A DNA stretch of 64,000 bases from Neisseria sp. DTU_2020_1000833_1_SI_GRL_NUU_006 (GTDB taxonomy: Bacteria; Pseudomonadota; Gammaproteobacteria; Burkholderiales; Neisseriaceae), in NCBI GenBank assembly GCA_032388755.1, contig CP135593.1, positions 744,001 through 808,000 of the forward strand, given 5' to 3'. Below the pieces are notes generated by a model. The model was not told where the DNA came from and did not search any database. It saw only the letters and a program-made list of their open reading frames with translations. Position numbers and translations under genes: made by a program. Below, piece by piece: positions 1 to 8,785 of the stretch. Position 1 is the stretch's first letter, and every line of letters starts with the position of its first letter.

Positions 1-3000
1 GCAACTTGAAGCCTCCCGCCTCATTAGTAACGACCAAACCGTTATTGACGATGGCACTGTCTTTGAGAACGATTGCTGCGTATGCACTGCCGTCCGTGCC
101 ACCCGCTGAAATTTTGAATGGGAAAACTACCGCACTGTCTGACGTGCCGTCAGACTCGACGCCCTCGGTCTCGATATAGCGCACGCCTTTACCTTTACTG
201 GTTGCTGCCATCATGACGCGGTGCCCGTCCTGCTCGCCAAACGCGCCAACCCAGCCTTCAGGTTCGCCCGCTCTTACAGCATTATTCTCAGTTTTGAGTT
301 TTGATACACCATTGCTACCCAAAGCCTCAGTAGCCGTCGCTTCTACGCCGTCAAACGTAAATTTGATGGACGTTTCGGGCTTGGCCGCAGGCTGGCTTTG
401 CGCCTGATCGCTATTTGTCAGTGGGTTAGCTGGCGTTACAGGTGCCGGTGTTGTCGGTGCCGGAGCCACAGGCGTTGTCGGCTGTGCAGTAGCCGTTGCG
501 CCTTGTGAGCCACTGTCAGATTGCGGCGTGTTCGTAGGGCTTGGAGTAACCGTACCAGCTGCCTTCATAGCCGCCATCTCGGTCTTAAGGGCTTCAAGCT
601 GCATCTCAAACGATTTTTGTTTGATGGCATCCAAGAAATCCTGTTGAGTCGTCGGCGCATAATTGCTATGCACACTAACAACTTTATCGCCGCGCAAACT
701 GCTTCCGGTCCATACATCCAGTCTGTCTGTCATTTGGTCGTATTCGTAGTTCCCGAATACTTCGCACTTGTCCAATGCCCCGCCGTAAAAGCCGAATGAA
801 CCAATGCCGTCACGGTATTTCATGCTATTGCTAACATACGGGTCGCCGAAAGGTTTTTTAGCCTTTTCGACGCTCGAATATGGCGTAACGTCTGCATAGT
901 TGCAAGCGATAGTAGCCCCGCGAAGATTGCCAATGGTAATTTGACGCGCAAAGTTGCCTTCAGGCGAGTTTTGAACATAATTTCGGGTAATCACGCTGCC
1001 AAGCATTGTACCGTGTCTTCCTTCAGCCCCTACCAACATTCCGTAGGTAAAGGTATTCACATACGCTTCAGCCGTAGCCCCAGACCCGCCGCCGCCTTCG
1101 ATGGTAACGGTAGGCGGAACCATGTAACGGCTGCCAACGCGCTCAATACGAATTTCGATGACTTTGCCGTCTTTGATTTTGGCGCGTGCCTTGGCGTCAT
1201 AGGCTTCATCGCCGCCGCCTGTGATTATCACTTTCGGCGGCGATGTATAACCGCTGCCGCCATTGGTTACTTTGATGTCCGAAATTTGATTCAAACCGTA
1301 AAAAGTACCGAAAGGCAGGGCAAAAGTGAACTGGTTGTTATCAATCACAAAATGGTTATGCCCAAAGTTGCAAATCAGTCCGCGCGGCGCATAAACGATA
1401 TTGTCAGCCCAAACCTGATGGCAACGAAGCCACCATTTGCCAGCATCTTTACGGAATTTCACGCCTGATGCCCCGTTGATTGGATGCAAACCAAACAAGC
1501 CTGAAACAATCACATTGCCGCGAATTTCAATGTTACTGTCTTGATACGGGAATGAATACGGGTCGGCGGTGTCTTTACTGTTGCGCGGGTCTTTAGGGTT
1601 AATCAACTTACTTGCAAACAACTCTTCGATAACGGTTGACACGCCGTAATACATTGCGCGTCCGCTGTTATTGATGACCTTGACGTTATTGCCCGTATGA
1701 ATATCCATGATTTTACGTTTACCAAGACCGAAAACGTTGTCATGGATGAAGACGTTATCTAACGGCAAATAACGGCTGGTACATTGCTGATAGCCCGGGT
1801 CGATTGAGGTAGTACCACCAATTCCTCGGACGTGCTCGAGGTGCGCGTCAGGGTGTCCGACGACGGAGTCAGGGGCATATATGCCGCAAAGCTCGTACCC
1901 GCTCGCACGAATAGCCTCAACCCCGCAAATATAGTTGTGGGTAAAGTACCCACCGGTGATTTTAGTGTTTACTGCAACAATACCTGCATCGTAAGCAGCT
2001 TTTGAATCACGCGCATCGACTTGCTCGCCATCGGGCGCACCATACAAGCCGCAAACAATGCCGCCGCCGTTAAACCCGCGAACGTCAAAATACTCTATAT
2101 GGGTTCGATTTGTGCCATAGATGCGCCATCCATAGGCACGACTACCGATTTGACCGCCGCGCCATTTACCCCATGTATCTCCAGTAGTACCGTCATGTCG
2201 CGGAAATTTAGAATTTCCGTTTGCATCCCAATAGCCGCCTGCTGAAAGATAACGAGTGCCGTCTTCATCTCGGATGTACTGGAGTACCTGCTCTCCTGAG
2301 AACCAACCTTCAAAATTCTTAATGCCTTCACAAATAAGGCTATTATTCATGTAGGTTGCATTATCAACAATAGGATATGTGGTGGTATTAAAGCCAGCCT
2401 CCGCCACGCCTTTTTCCGCCATACCTGTACCAAGATGCGGGTTTTCTTTAGACCATCCGTCAATCGGAGGCCATAGCATTTTGTCAAGGTCTGCCCCTGA
2501 CTTATAGCCATACTTCAGGTATGCGCGGGTTGTGATATTGCCTGCGTGGATGATGCGAGTGCCTTCAGAACCATCACAAAGGTGGAAGGCATCCTGACCA
2601 TGCTCTTCGACAATAAAAGTACCCTTCGTAAAATCAATCGTATTGAATTTGAATTTACGGAACGCCAAACAAGGCTGGCAACCGTGAAGCGTCAATCTGA
2701 CTTCATCAGGGATTCTTTTTCTAACTCCATCTTCTTCTCGCCAACCATAACCGACACCGCGCGTTTTAATACGGTTGTCCGCGCCGAAATAATCAGGGGC
2801 ATAACCGACGTTTTTAGTCAGCGGGAATACGCCGCCGCGCGTGGAAATCCAAACATTGGACGGCAACTTATCCAGCCACGCCTGAATAAGTTGGACGATT
2901 TTCAACGCTTCTGCTTGATTGATGTTTTTCTCTTTCTCGTAATGACGAGTGCGAACCTTCTCTTTAAGGTCTTCAGGCAACGCGTCTTCGATGTAGTAAA

Positions 3001-3304
3001 CACCCTGTTCAAGCGCAATGCGGGATGCTTCCTTGACCTGCAATTCTTCAAAATTGCTTTGCTGTTTGTACAGACTATTGGCAACCTCTGCACCTCCCAA
3101 AGCAATACCTACCTCCCTTGTAAGGGCTGTCGGAGTAATGAGCTTAGTGATGGTTTTGCCGCCATACTGCAACTCGCCTGCTTCGTTTACGGCAGGTTCG
3201 ATGGCTGCCAGTTTTTTGGCGTCCGCCGCCGTATCCTTTGCCGCCTTCGTATTCTTGGCAATTGCCGATAACGCTTTTTCTAAGTTATTTAATTCTTTAG
3301 CCAT
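1..3304 (-). CDS. Phage tail spike/fibre with beta-helix core (3' end outside window)
   Basis: The reading frame opens at ATG 3304, overlapping the preceding stop codon (3297-3299), and stays open to the window edge: about 1100 codons with the C-terminus missing. The N-terminus is a lysine/alanine-rich helix (MAKELNNLEKAL). The middle is rich in short Asn/Gly turns typical of right-handed beta-helix tail spikes. Around residues 680-750 there are two Gly-Ser-Gly-Tyr-type modules (GGSGYTSPP near 1250 and a related GSRYMVPP copy near 1100), a repeat seen in many phage fibres. A Pro/Thr/Ala-rich linker lies near 400-550, followed by a separate C-terminal domain. It is last in the baseplate operon, so host receptor binding or glycan depolymerisation is inferred. 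No catalytic residues could be assigned. Confidence 0.75.
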   Translation of the reverse strand, partial: MAKELNNLEKALSAIAKNTKAAKDTAADAKKLAAIEPAVNEAGELQYGGKTITKLITPTALTREVGIALGGAEVANSLYKQQSNFEELQVKEASRIALEQGVYYIEDALPEDLKEKVRTRHYEKEKNINQAEALKIVQLIQAWLDKLPSNVWISTRGGVFPLTKNVGYAPDYFGADNRIKTRGVGYGWREEDGVRKRIPDEVRLTLHGCQPCLAFRKFKFNTIDFTKGTFIVEEHGQDAFHLCDGSEGTRIIHAGNITTRAYLKYGYKSGADLDKMLWPPIDGWSKENPHLGTGMAEKGVAEAGFNTTTYPIVDNATYMNNSLICEGIKNFEGWFSGEQVLQYIRDEDGTRYLSAGGYWDANGNSKFPRHDGTTGDTWGKWRGGQIGSRAYGWRIYGTNRTHIEYFDVRGFNGGGIVCGLYGAPDGEQVDARDSKAAYDAGIVAVNTKITGGYFTHNYICGVEAIRASGYELCGIYAPDSVVGHPDAHLEHVRGIGGTTSIDPGYQQCTSRYLPLDNVFIHDNVFGLGKRKIMDIHTGNNVKVINNSGRAMYYGVSTVIEELFASKLINPKDPRNSKDTADPYSFPYQDSNIEIRGNVIVSGLFGLHPINGASGVKFRKDAGKWWLRCHQVWADNIVYAPRGLICNFGHNHFVIDNNQFTFALPFGTFYGLNQISDIKVTNGGSGYTSPPKVIITGGGDEAYDAKARAKIKDGKVIEIRIERVGSRYMVPPTVTIEGGGGSGATAEAYVNTFTYGMLVGAEGRHGTMLGSVITRNYVQNSPEGNFARQITIGNLRGATIACNYADVTPYSSVEKAKKPFGDPYVSNSMKYRDGIGSFGFYGGALDKCEVFGNYEYDQMTDRLDVWTGSSLRGDKVVSVHSNYAPTTQQDFLDAIKQKSFEMQLEALKTEMAAMKAAGTVTPSPTNTPQSDSGSQGATATAQPTTPVAPAPTTPAPVTPANPLTNSDQAQSQPAAKPETSIKFTFDGVEATATEALGSNGVSKLKTENNAVRAGEPEGWVGAFGEQDGHRVMMAATSKGKGVRYIETEGVESDGTSDSAVVFPFKISAGGTDGSAYAAIVLKDSAIVNNGLVVTNEAGGFKL

Positions 3305-3956
3305 TTGTTTCACCTAAATCTTTCATAATATCCGCCAACGCCTCGTCACTAACCCCGCCATTGTCCGTTGCCGGTTGCGTTGGGACAGGAGTGGGCGTTG
3401 CCGCCGCGTTGTTACCCGTGCCGCCAGTTGCCGGTTGCGTTGGTGCGGGTTGTGTAGGTTGAGTAGGTTGTTTTGCACTACCGATGTTTTCTTTAACAAC
3501 CGTTTCGACGATTTTTCTGATTTCTTCGGCTGTCAGCATTTTTGATGTCTCGACTGACGGAGTGGGTGATGCCATAACCACTAAACCCTGCTCCATGATG
3601 CTGACGCGTACCGGCTCAGTAGCCTCACCGATAAATCCGCTGACGTTTGAGATTGACGGCGCGATATATACGTCGCCTTTTAGGACGGTTGAGACGATAC
3701 CGCCAAAAATGGCACGGAGATCGTATTGTCCGTTTGCCCATGCGACATTTTGAGTCAGGGCGGCAGGAAATGTAATAATGATTTCGCGCCCGCTGACACT
3801 AAGCTGCGGCCTCAACTCTTCACCCGTCTGACCACGAACCGTCATTGCCCATTGAGCTTCACGCGGCTCAAATGGGAGTCCGCCGCCGTCAAAACCGACG
3901 CGAAAAACTCGGGTATCACCACGGTACAGGGTCAAATTTTTGGTTTGGATGCTCAT
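3297..3956 (-). CDS. Phage hypothetical protein, tail-fibre region
   Basis: 219 residues in the prophage tail operon between the fibre-assembly gene and the spike. The first ~130 residues look beta-rich (starts MSIQTKNLTLYRGDTRVF) and resemble small immunoglobulin-like or baseplate-associated phage domains by general character only. From about residue 155 the protein becomes a low-complexity Pro/Thr/Gln linker made of PTQP-type units, ending in a short acidic tail. The same kind of Pro/Thr linker occurs in the adjacent spike protein, suggesting the two work together. The stop overlaps the spike start by 8 bases, indicating translational coupling. No family was recognised with certainty. Confidence 0.65.
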   Translation of the reverse strand: MSIQTKNLTLYRGDTRVFRVGFDGGGLPFEPREAQWAMTVRGQTGEELRPQLSVSGREIIITFPAALTQNVAWANGQYDLRAIFGGIVSTVLKGDVYIAPSISNVSGFIGEATEPVRVSIMEQGLVVMASPTPSVETSKMLTAEEIRKIVETVVKENIGSAKQPTQPTQPAPTQPATGGTGNNAAATPTPVPTQPATDNGGVSDEALADIMKDLGETNG

Positions 3957-3965
3957 TTTTATGCC

Positions 3966-4706
3966 TTAAAAGTCAAATTCGATTTTGATGGCTTCGATTT
4001 CTTCGATTGTGTTGGCGGCGGCGATTTTTTCAGCTAATGCCTGACGGCGTCCGGCAACTTCTGCGCTCAATTCCTGATACTCTTTTGCTTTACGCAGAAC
4101 AGCAGCTTTTAGGTTGTCTGAACCGATTCCACGAGCGGCGGCGATGCGATCGATTACTGGCGTCGGTGCAGACGGATTTTTTTCCCACTCGCGGGCTTCG
4201 GCAGCTTGGTCTACCCAGCTCTGCACTTCAAAGGCGGGCAGGTCGTCCATGCCGCTTTGTTCATTGACAATTGCTTGTGCTTGTTGGTTGAGGCGAGACA
4301 ATGCGATGGATTTGGCGGTGGCGAGTTTGGTCTCTTCTGCTTCGGCTTTCTTGGCTTGGTTCTCAATCCATTTTTTGCCGTCCCATTCGCAGTATTCGTT
4401 CGCGGGTTCAAGCAGGGTCAAGTCGTTGGTAAGTCTGCCCACTTTGTCGATGATGACGGCAACGCCGTCTGCTTTACGGTACGCTGCCTTGCCTCGATGG
4501 TCTTCGATGATGTCCCAGTCTGAGCCATTCCATCGGGCGACATATCCGGCTGAAATTTTTGGCGGCGTGGTGTCAATACAGCCTGCTGGAATCAGGTAAC
4601 TGCCGTCGCGGGCGTAGATGTCCAATTCGGCATTAATCTGACCGATATAAATATTGTCTGCGTCAAGCTGACAGACGGGTTTAGTCCATTCGATGTTTTG
4701 GCTCAT
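3966..4706 (-). CDS. Phage tail fibre assembly-like protein
   Basis: About 246 residues from ATG 4706 (MSQNIEW). A longer reading from 4724 exists, but the GGAAAAAGAA just before 4706 is better read as the ribosome binding site. The N-terminal half resembles phage fibre-assembly and fibre-associated proteins (NGSDWDIIEDHRG, and EYCEWDGKKWIEN, where Trp-containing segments follow the residues that describe the question or gap). The C-terminal half is a long charged helix (LATAKSIALSRLNQQAQ to KAKEYQELSAEVAGRRQ), as in DUF4376-type tail proteins. It sits directly downstream of the collar-domain fibre gene, the normal place for a fibre chaperone. Family placement is by context and partial motif resemblance. 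Confidence 0.6.
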   Translation of the reverse strand: MSQNIEWTKPVCQLDADNIYIGQINAELDIYARDGSYLIPAGCIDTTPPKISAGYVARWNGSDWDIIEDHRGKAAYRKADGVAVIIDKVGRLTNDLTLLEPANEYCEWDGKKWIENQAKKAEAEETKLATAKSIALSRLNQQAQAIVNEQSGMDDLPAFEVQSWVDQAAEAREWEKNPSAPTPVIDRIAAARGIGSDNLKAAVLRKAKEYQELSAEVAGRRQALAEKIAAANTIEEIEAIKIEFDF

Positions 4707-4725
4707 TTCTTTTTCCTTTTCCATA

Positions 4726-4764
4726 AGGTCGTCTGAAACGTGGTTTCGGTTTTTCGGACGACCT
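4726..4764. terminator. Imperfect DUS hairpin inside the phage operon
   Basis: AGGTCGTCTGAA (4726-4737) pairs with TTCGGACGACCT (4753-4764), one base off the canonical complement, followed by a T-rich stretch on the plus strand. It separates the collar-fibre gene from the assembly gene. A host uptake sequence inside a phage operon suggests the prophage has resided in Neisseria for a long time. Confidence 0.6.
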
Positions 4765-4771
4765 TTTCAAA

Positions 4772-5794
4772 TTAAATCTTGATGATGTATCTCATAGCCA
4801 CGTTCATCGGGCGCGTTTCCACACCGCCTGCGGCGCCGGTTGTGCCTTCGTTATCAACGGATACAGTCGATGGATTATGCCCCCTGTCGGTATCGGCGCC
4901 CAGTCTTACCCCGATGCCGTGGGTATGGCTGCGAAATTCGTCCGCCTGCCAACTGCCCAAGACGCGACCGGCGTCCCGACCGCGACCGGCGTCCCAGCCG
5001 CGAATAAATTCACCGCGAAGGTCTGGCAGGTTGAATGTTGTACTGCCGTCGCCCGCTCCGTAGCGCGTTCCGATAACGGCGAACAGCGTGGCATAGGTCT
5101 GACGGGATACCGCCGCGCCGTGACACTCAAGCCAGCCGTAAGGCACTGCTTCGCCCGCTAAGGCTACAACCGTGCCGCTTGGTGCTGATACGTTGAAAAA
5201 TATTTGGTCAACTTTTGCCACCAGTCCGGGGACGTCCCAGCCGATGGATATCCGATGCTTTGAGCCGCTCGAAGATGGCGAAACATCTATTGTTTCGGCT
5301 TTTAATTTTGACAGGGCATACGATGACGGCACGGTATTGGTACCGGTATGCTCTGGATTATGGGAAATGCTCCGTTGCAAAAGCAGCGGCGAATTATCGT
5401 ACTCGATGACTCCGTTGTTTTTTAAAGCCAGTGCTTTATTATTGTTTTTGTTGCGCAAAAAAACCTGATCCGCGTCGGAGTCGATATGGATATATTTGTT
5501 GGCGGCGTAAAGCGCAGGCGAGGCTGCCACGGCAATGCCTTTTGTAAACACGGTATTGCCGCCAAATGTTTTGTCGCCGTTGATGGTTTGATCACCGGTA
5601 ATCTTGACGGTGTCGGTGTTTTCACTGATTTTTTTATCGACGGCTTTGAGACGGATGTTTAAATTGTTTGTCCTGTTGGCGAGTGCCTGCAAAGGCTGGT
5701 TTATTGGGGCATCCGCGCCGCCAATGACTTTATCGCCCGGTTCAACCAGATAAACATATTGCGTGAATTCGTTTTTTTCGATTGCGTTTGCCAT
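4772..5794 (-). CDS. Phage tail fibre protein with C-terminal collar domain
   Basis: 340 residues. The N-terminal ~110 residues contain fibre-shaft repeats of the gpH type (QTINGDKTFGGNTVF, KYIHIDSDADQVFLRNK). From about residue 215 a phage tail collar domain is clear: PSGTVVALAGEAVPYGWLEC, then RYGAGDGSTTFNLPDLRGEF and a His-rich loop (SHTHGIG). It ends in IKI. The DNA carries a short tandem repeat (about 4966-5000) encoding the RGWDAGRGRDAGR segment, a likely site of length change. It follows gpI as in P2-like phages, so it is the distal fibre that contacts the host. It is much shorter than P2 gpH, so it is a compact variant. Confidence 0.8.
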   Translation of the reverse strand: MANAIEKNEFTQYVYLVEPGDKVIGGADAPINQPLQALANRTNNLNIRLKAVDKKISENTDTVKITGDQTINGDKTFGGNTVFTKGIAVAASPALYAANKYIHIDSDADQVFLRNKNNNKALALKNNGVIEYDNSPLLLQRSISHNPEHTGTNTVPSSYALSKLKAETIDVSPSSSGSKHRISIGWDVPGLVAKVDQIFFNVSAPSGTVVALAGEAVPYGWLECHGAAVSRQTYATLFAVIGTRYGAGDGSTTFNLPDLRGEFIRGWDAGRGRDAGRVLGSWQADEFRSHTHGIGVRLGADTDRGHNPSTVSVDNEGTTGAAGGVETRPMNVAMRYIIKI

Positions 5795-5802
5795 AATTTT
5801 CC

Positions 5803-6387
5803 TTAAGCTGCGCCGAAGTTATATTCGCCATTAAATTCGATTTCGCCATTCCAGTAGATGGCGTTGCTTCTGTAGTCCATCTCGACCAATCGGCAACGGA
5901 GCGGCACGATTTGCCCTAGCCATTTTTTTATCTTTTCGACCTCTCTGTTTGTAATCGGACGGCTCAGTTTGATTTTGTATTCTGCCCAGTCGCCTTCCTG
6001 ACCACCGAAAACGAATGTCCCGTCAAAATAGGCGGTGCCATCCCAATACAGACTTCCGTAGTTTTCAATTATCTCAATGTCGCCATATCCCAAGTCTTTG
6101 AATAATTGTCGTATTACGGACGGTGTCCCTTTTCTTTCGTGGATTTTGATGTATTCGGCGACAATTCGCCGACGGGCGGATTCGGTTTCGGCAATGTCCC
6201 AGCCTTCATCGCTGCCTATTGAGTTTTCCCAAGCCAGCCAAGGCAGCCATTCCGGCGGGCAGTCAACTGGGCGGCGGGTTCGTGCGATTTCATTCAAGTC
6301 AAATAATTGCGCCAGTTCCGCTGATGTCAGTTTTGATAGCGCGTGTTGCAATTCGGTGCTGCTGCTTGGTTTTATGCTTTCTGTCAT
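5803..6387 (-). CDS. Phage tail protein I (P2 gpI-like)
   Basis: 194 residues. The beginning contains the gpI signature region: a short N-terminal helix, then WLPWLAWENSIGSDEGWDI, which links to AEYIKIHERKGTPSVIRQLF. The second half is a beta-rich domain with FGGQEGDWAEYKIKLSRPIT and two Tyr/Trp-Asp-Gly strand repeats (YWDGTAYFDGTF, YWNGEIEFNGEYNF). The start codon overlaps the end of the baseplate J gene by 4 bases, so the two are translationally coupled. The role expected from the family is baseplate-to-fibre attachment. Confidence 0.85.
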   Translation of the reverse strand: MTESIKPSSSTELQHALSKLTSAELAQLFDLNEIARTRRPVDCPPEWLPWLAWENSIGSDEGWDIAETESARRRIVAEYIKIHERKGTPSVIRQLFKDLGYGDIEIIENYGSLYWDGTAYFDGTFVFGGQEGDWAEYKIKLSRPITNREVEKIKKWLGQIVPLRCRLVEMDYRSNAIYWNGEIEFNGEYNFGAA

Positions 6388-7277
6388 GTCATATTCTCCA
6401 AGCTGATTTCGCTGATTTCGATGTATTCTCCGTCGCTACAATTTATGTCTTCCAACGGTGATGCCATTTCGATTTTTTTAACGCCGTCGGTATCCAGCGC
6501 ACCGATAATTTTTGACAATGCGACGCTTGCACCTAATCTGCTGTTTTTTTCGAGCATTTTTTTTAAGTCATCAAGCTGCTTGTTTTTTACCAAGGTCAAA
6601 TCCGGACCCGATTCGTATCTAATCCTTGCGGCAATCCTGACTGCCTTCGGGCGACCGGCTTTAACTTTTACGGTATCGCATAAGGGGCGGCGGGTCTCCG
6701 CGCTCAAATAATCCTGCGCCGCCTGCAAAATTTCTGCCGATGGCACGCCGTCCGCTGCCTTAATAAAGACGCAGACCGTACCTGCAACCTCTCGGACGGC
6801 GCGCGCGTCAATGATTTTCGGGTGAGCGTCTAATGCATGGGCTTCGTAGGCGGCGCGCGGACCGGCTGCGGCGAGTTTTTCGGGGTAAAGTTGGACGCGA
6901 CGGCGCAGGTCGTCGTCTGTTTCGTAAAGTGCTTCGACGGGAGGCAGGGCAGTTGGGTCGGCTTGACGCACTATTTTTCTTGTTATCCCCTTCGCGGCGG
7001 CAAGGTGGTCTAAATCGCTACCTTGGGCAAATGCCAGCAACGTCGATGCTGCCGCTTGGTTGATGCGCTGCCTAAGTATCATTTCTTGGTAGGCTTGCTG
7101 TTGCAGGTCTATTGTCAGCGGCTCTGATTCCAGCGACAGGGTTGCTGCAATAGTTTCTCGGACGGATGATGGGACAAGCTCAAGCAGTGCTGTTTTTTTG
7201 CGCTCGAAAATCGTTTCAAAATCTAATTCTTCGATGACTTTCGGAGCGGGAAGGCGGGTTAAATCGATTTCGGCCAT
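6384..7277 (-). CDS. Phage baseplate assembly protein J (P2 gpJ-like)
   Basis: 297 residues, the usual size for gpJ. Supporting features are the N-terminal LTRLPAPKVIEELDFETIF, the central ETDDDLRRRVQLYPEKLAAAGP segment and a C-terminal domain with KIEMASPLEDI. It forms the wedge of the contractile-tail baseplate together with W and I, which flank it here in the canonical order W-J-I. Five bases separate it from W and it overlaps I by 4 bases. No truncation or internal stop was seen. Confidence 0.88.
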   Translation of the reverse strand: MAEIDLTRLPAPKVIEELDFETIFERKKTALLELVPSSVRETIAATLSLESEPLTIDLQQQAYQEMILRQRINQAAASTLLAFAQGSDLDHLAAAKGITRKIVRQADPTALPPVEALYETDDDLRRRVQLYPEKLAAAGPRAAYEAHALDAHPKIIDARAVREVAGTVCVFIKAADGVPSAEILQAAQDYLSAETRRPLCDTVKVKAGRPKAVRIAARIRYESGPDLTLVKNKQLDDLKKMLEKNSRLGASVALSKIIGALDTDGVKKIEMASPLEDINCSDGEYIEISEISLENMT

Positions 7278-7282
7278 TGTCT

Positions 7283-7609
7283 TTACTCTATTTTGAATAT
7301 TTGCTCTGTCCCATCTTCAAGGGCGGTATGGATGGCTACTTTCAGACGACCTTCGGCGGCGGCCTGCACGTCAAATTGGATTTGGCTGATTTTGATTCGT
7401 GGCTCCCATGTTGCGATGGCAGTTACTATTGCTTGATGGCTTACGGCAATAACGGCAGGGGTCATCGGCATATCTATCAATTCAGGGAGCAGGCTGCCGT
7501 AATCTTCTCGCATTACACGGGTACCGATGCGGGTGAAGAGAATGTTTTTGATTGATTGGGCAATGTGTGTTTTTAATCCGATCAAGCGTCCTGTTTTGTC
7601 GTCGGTCAT
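7283..7609 (-). CDS. Phage baseplate protein W (gp25-like)
   Basis: 108 residues. The family pattern is visible: LKTHIAQSIKNILFTRIGTR, then the conserved MREDYGSLLPELID and a C-terminal EPRIKISQIQFDVQ strand region ending LEDGTEQIFKIE. It is a lysozyme-like-fold wedge protein of contractile tails. A host uptake sequence complement (TTCAGACGACCT near 7340) lies inside the coding region. The start overlaps the end of V by 4 bases. Order V-W-J-I matches P2. Confidence 0.85.
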   Translation of the reverse strand: MTDDKTGRLIGLKTHIAQSIKNILFTRIGTRVMREDYGSLLPELIDMPMTPAVIAVSHQAIVTAIATWEPRIKISQIQFDVQAAAEGRLKVAIHTALEDGTEQIFKIE

Positions 7610-8229
7610 TGCGGCTGTCCTGTCGTTCCGCCGCTGTCTCCCTTATGGGTATGGGTGGTCAGGTTTATTCCGTTGCTGATAATGCTGCCCGATTGTTGAC
7701 GAATTGTTCCGTTAATAACGGCTGCCGCTCCACCTGTGCCACCGCTGCCTGACATACCGCCTTGGTATGTGAGCAGCCCTTTGACATTTAGCGCGCCTTC
7801 AATATCGGTCATGGGGCTGTCAATAGTCAGATGTTTTGTGTGTACCGTTGCAGATTTTTCGGCAGTGATGTCTGCGGTTTGTATTCCGCTGATTTTTAAA
7901 TGGCGGCGAACGTGGTCGTAGTTTATTTCCGCCCCATCCGGTAATCTGATGATGGTTTCATTTGGGTTTTGTGATGGTGCTGGGTATTGGGTACTGTCGA
8001 TGCCGCATAAGACGATGCCGTTTTCTGTTTCGCCGCTTGGCGATAAGATGAGGCAGGCTTCGCCGATGCTTGGCAAACGCCAAATCGATACGCCACCGGC
8101 AGCAGGGGTTTTATATTTGAGCCAGTCCGTCAACAATCCGCCATGTTGTACCCGGATACGGTTTGACACTGGGTCAACCTCTTGCACGGTGCCTATTTTT
8201 ATGAGGTTCTCTAATTGACGGGCTGTCAT
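7606..8229 (-). CDS. Phage baseplate assembly protein V (tail spike tip)
   Basis: 207 residues. The N-terminal OB-fold region reads GTVQEVDPVSNRIRVQHGGL, followed by TPAAGGVSIWRLPSIGEACL, the typical gpV pattern. The C-terminal part is a beta-helix-like repeat region ending in THTHKGD, the His-x-His site that binds a metal ion at the tip of the membrane-piercing spike. It heads the visible tail-tip operon. Its ATG overlaps the TGA of a degraded upstream frame as ATGA, showing that a real phage gene once preceded it. Confidence 0.88.
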   Translation of the reverse strand: MTARQLENLIKIGTVQEVDPVSNRIRVQHGGLLTDWLKYKTPAAGGVSIWRLPSIGEACLILSPSGETENGIVLCGIDSTQYPAPSQNPNETIIRLPDGAEINYDHVRRHLKISGIQTADITAEKSATVHTKHLTIDSPMTDIEGALNVKGLLTYQGGMSGSGGTGGAAAVINGTIRQQSGSIISNGINLTTHTHKGDSGGTTGQPQ

Positions 8230-8404
8230 GGGATTATGTTGTCTCCGATTTTTATATTTTCTGCTGCCGATTTGCTGACAAACATGGCTCGTCTTTCAAA
8301 CTTCCAGCCATTTTCGTTTTGCAATTCGAGGTAACAAACCACAATCCGCAGAAAAACAATGGACGGCTTTTGATTTTCAGTATGGTGCAAGGTTCTTTAA
8401 ACAT
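8226..8404 (-). pseudogene. Frameshifted small phage gene upstream of V
   Basis: A well-placed AGAAGG ribosome binding site precedes ATG 8404 (MFKEPCTILKIKSRP), but this frame ends after about 50 codons at 8252. The frame that ends in a TGA overlapping the V start codon (VCYLELQNENGW to KSAAENIKIGDNIIP) is displaced by -1. Joining the two at the GTTTTTC run (about 8351-8357) gives one protein of about 59 residues. It is probably a frameshifted relic. A functional -1 slip cannot be excluded. Function unknown. Confidence 0.5.
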
Positions 8405-8423
8405 GATGCCTTCTCAATTTTGG

Positions 8424-8458
8424 AAAAGCCGCCGTTGATTGGCGCAACGGCGGCTTTT
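8424..8458. terminator. Perfect 14-bp stem hairpin at prophage border
   Basis: AAAAGCCGCCGTTG (8424-8437) and CAACGGCGGCTTTT (8445-8458) form a perfect stem with a 7-base loop. A/T runs at both ends make it a possible bidirectional rho-independent terminator. It does not contain an uptake sequence, unlike most hairpins in this window. Confidence 0.65.
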
Positions 8459-8608
8459 GGGATTGCCGTCTTTCCGGCTGTCATGCTTACAACTTTCCAA
8501 GGAGTATCACTTCAGATGACAGGCTTATTTTCACAAGCTCCGCAGATATGGGCAAGTGGTGGTGTTTTTGTATGTGTTTTTTAAGTTTCGATGCGGTAAA
8601 AATGTAAA

Positions 8609-8637
8609 AGGTCGTCTGAATTGTTATCAGGCGACCT
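8609..8637. terminator. DUS hairpin (imperfect)
   Basis: AGGTCGTCTGAA (8609-8620) faces ATCAGGCGACCT (8626-8637), followed by CTCTTTTC. One arm carries two changes from the canonical uptake sequence. Confidence 0.55.
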
Positions 8638-8758
8638 CTTTTCATTTTAGATGTTTTATTTGTTATTTAATATGTTACTTTTCTATTTTAAAAAATATTC
8701 TGTTTTTAAATCATTAGGTTTTTATTTAATCTTAATCCCTTCCTCTCTGCCAGATTTT

Positions 8759-8785
8759 AAAGGCACTGTTTAAAGCAGTGCCTTT
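8759..8785 (+). terminator. Rho-independent terminator
   Basis: AAAGGCACTG (8759-8768) and CAGTGCCTTT (8776-8785) form a 10-bp stem with a 7-base loop and a T-rich tail (TGTTT). No gene immediately upstream on the plus strand was identified. Confidence 0.6.
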
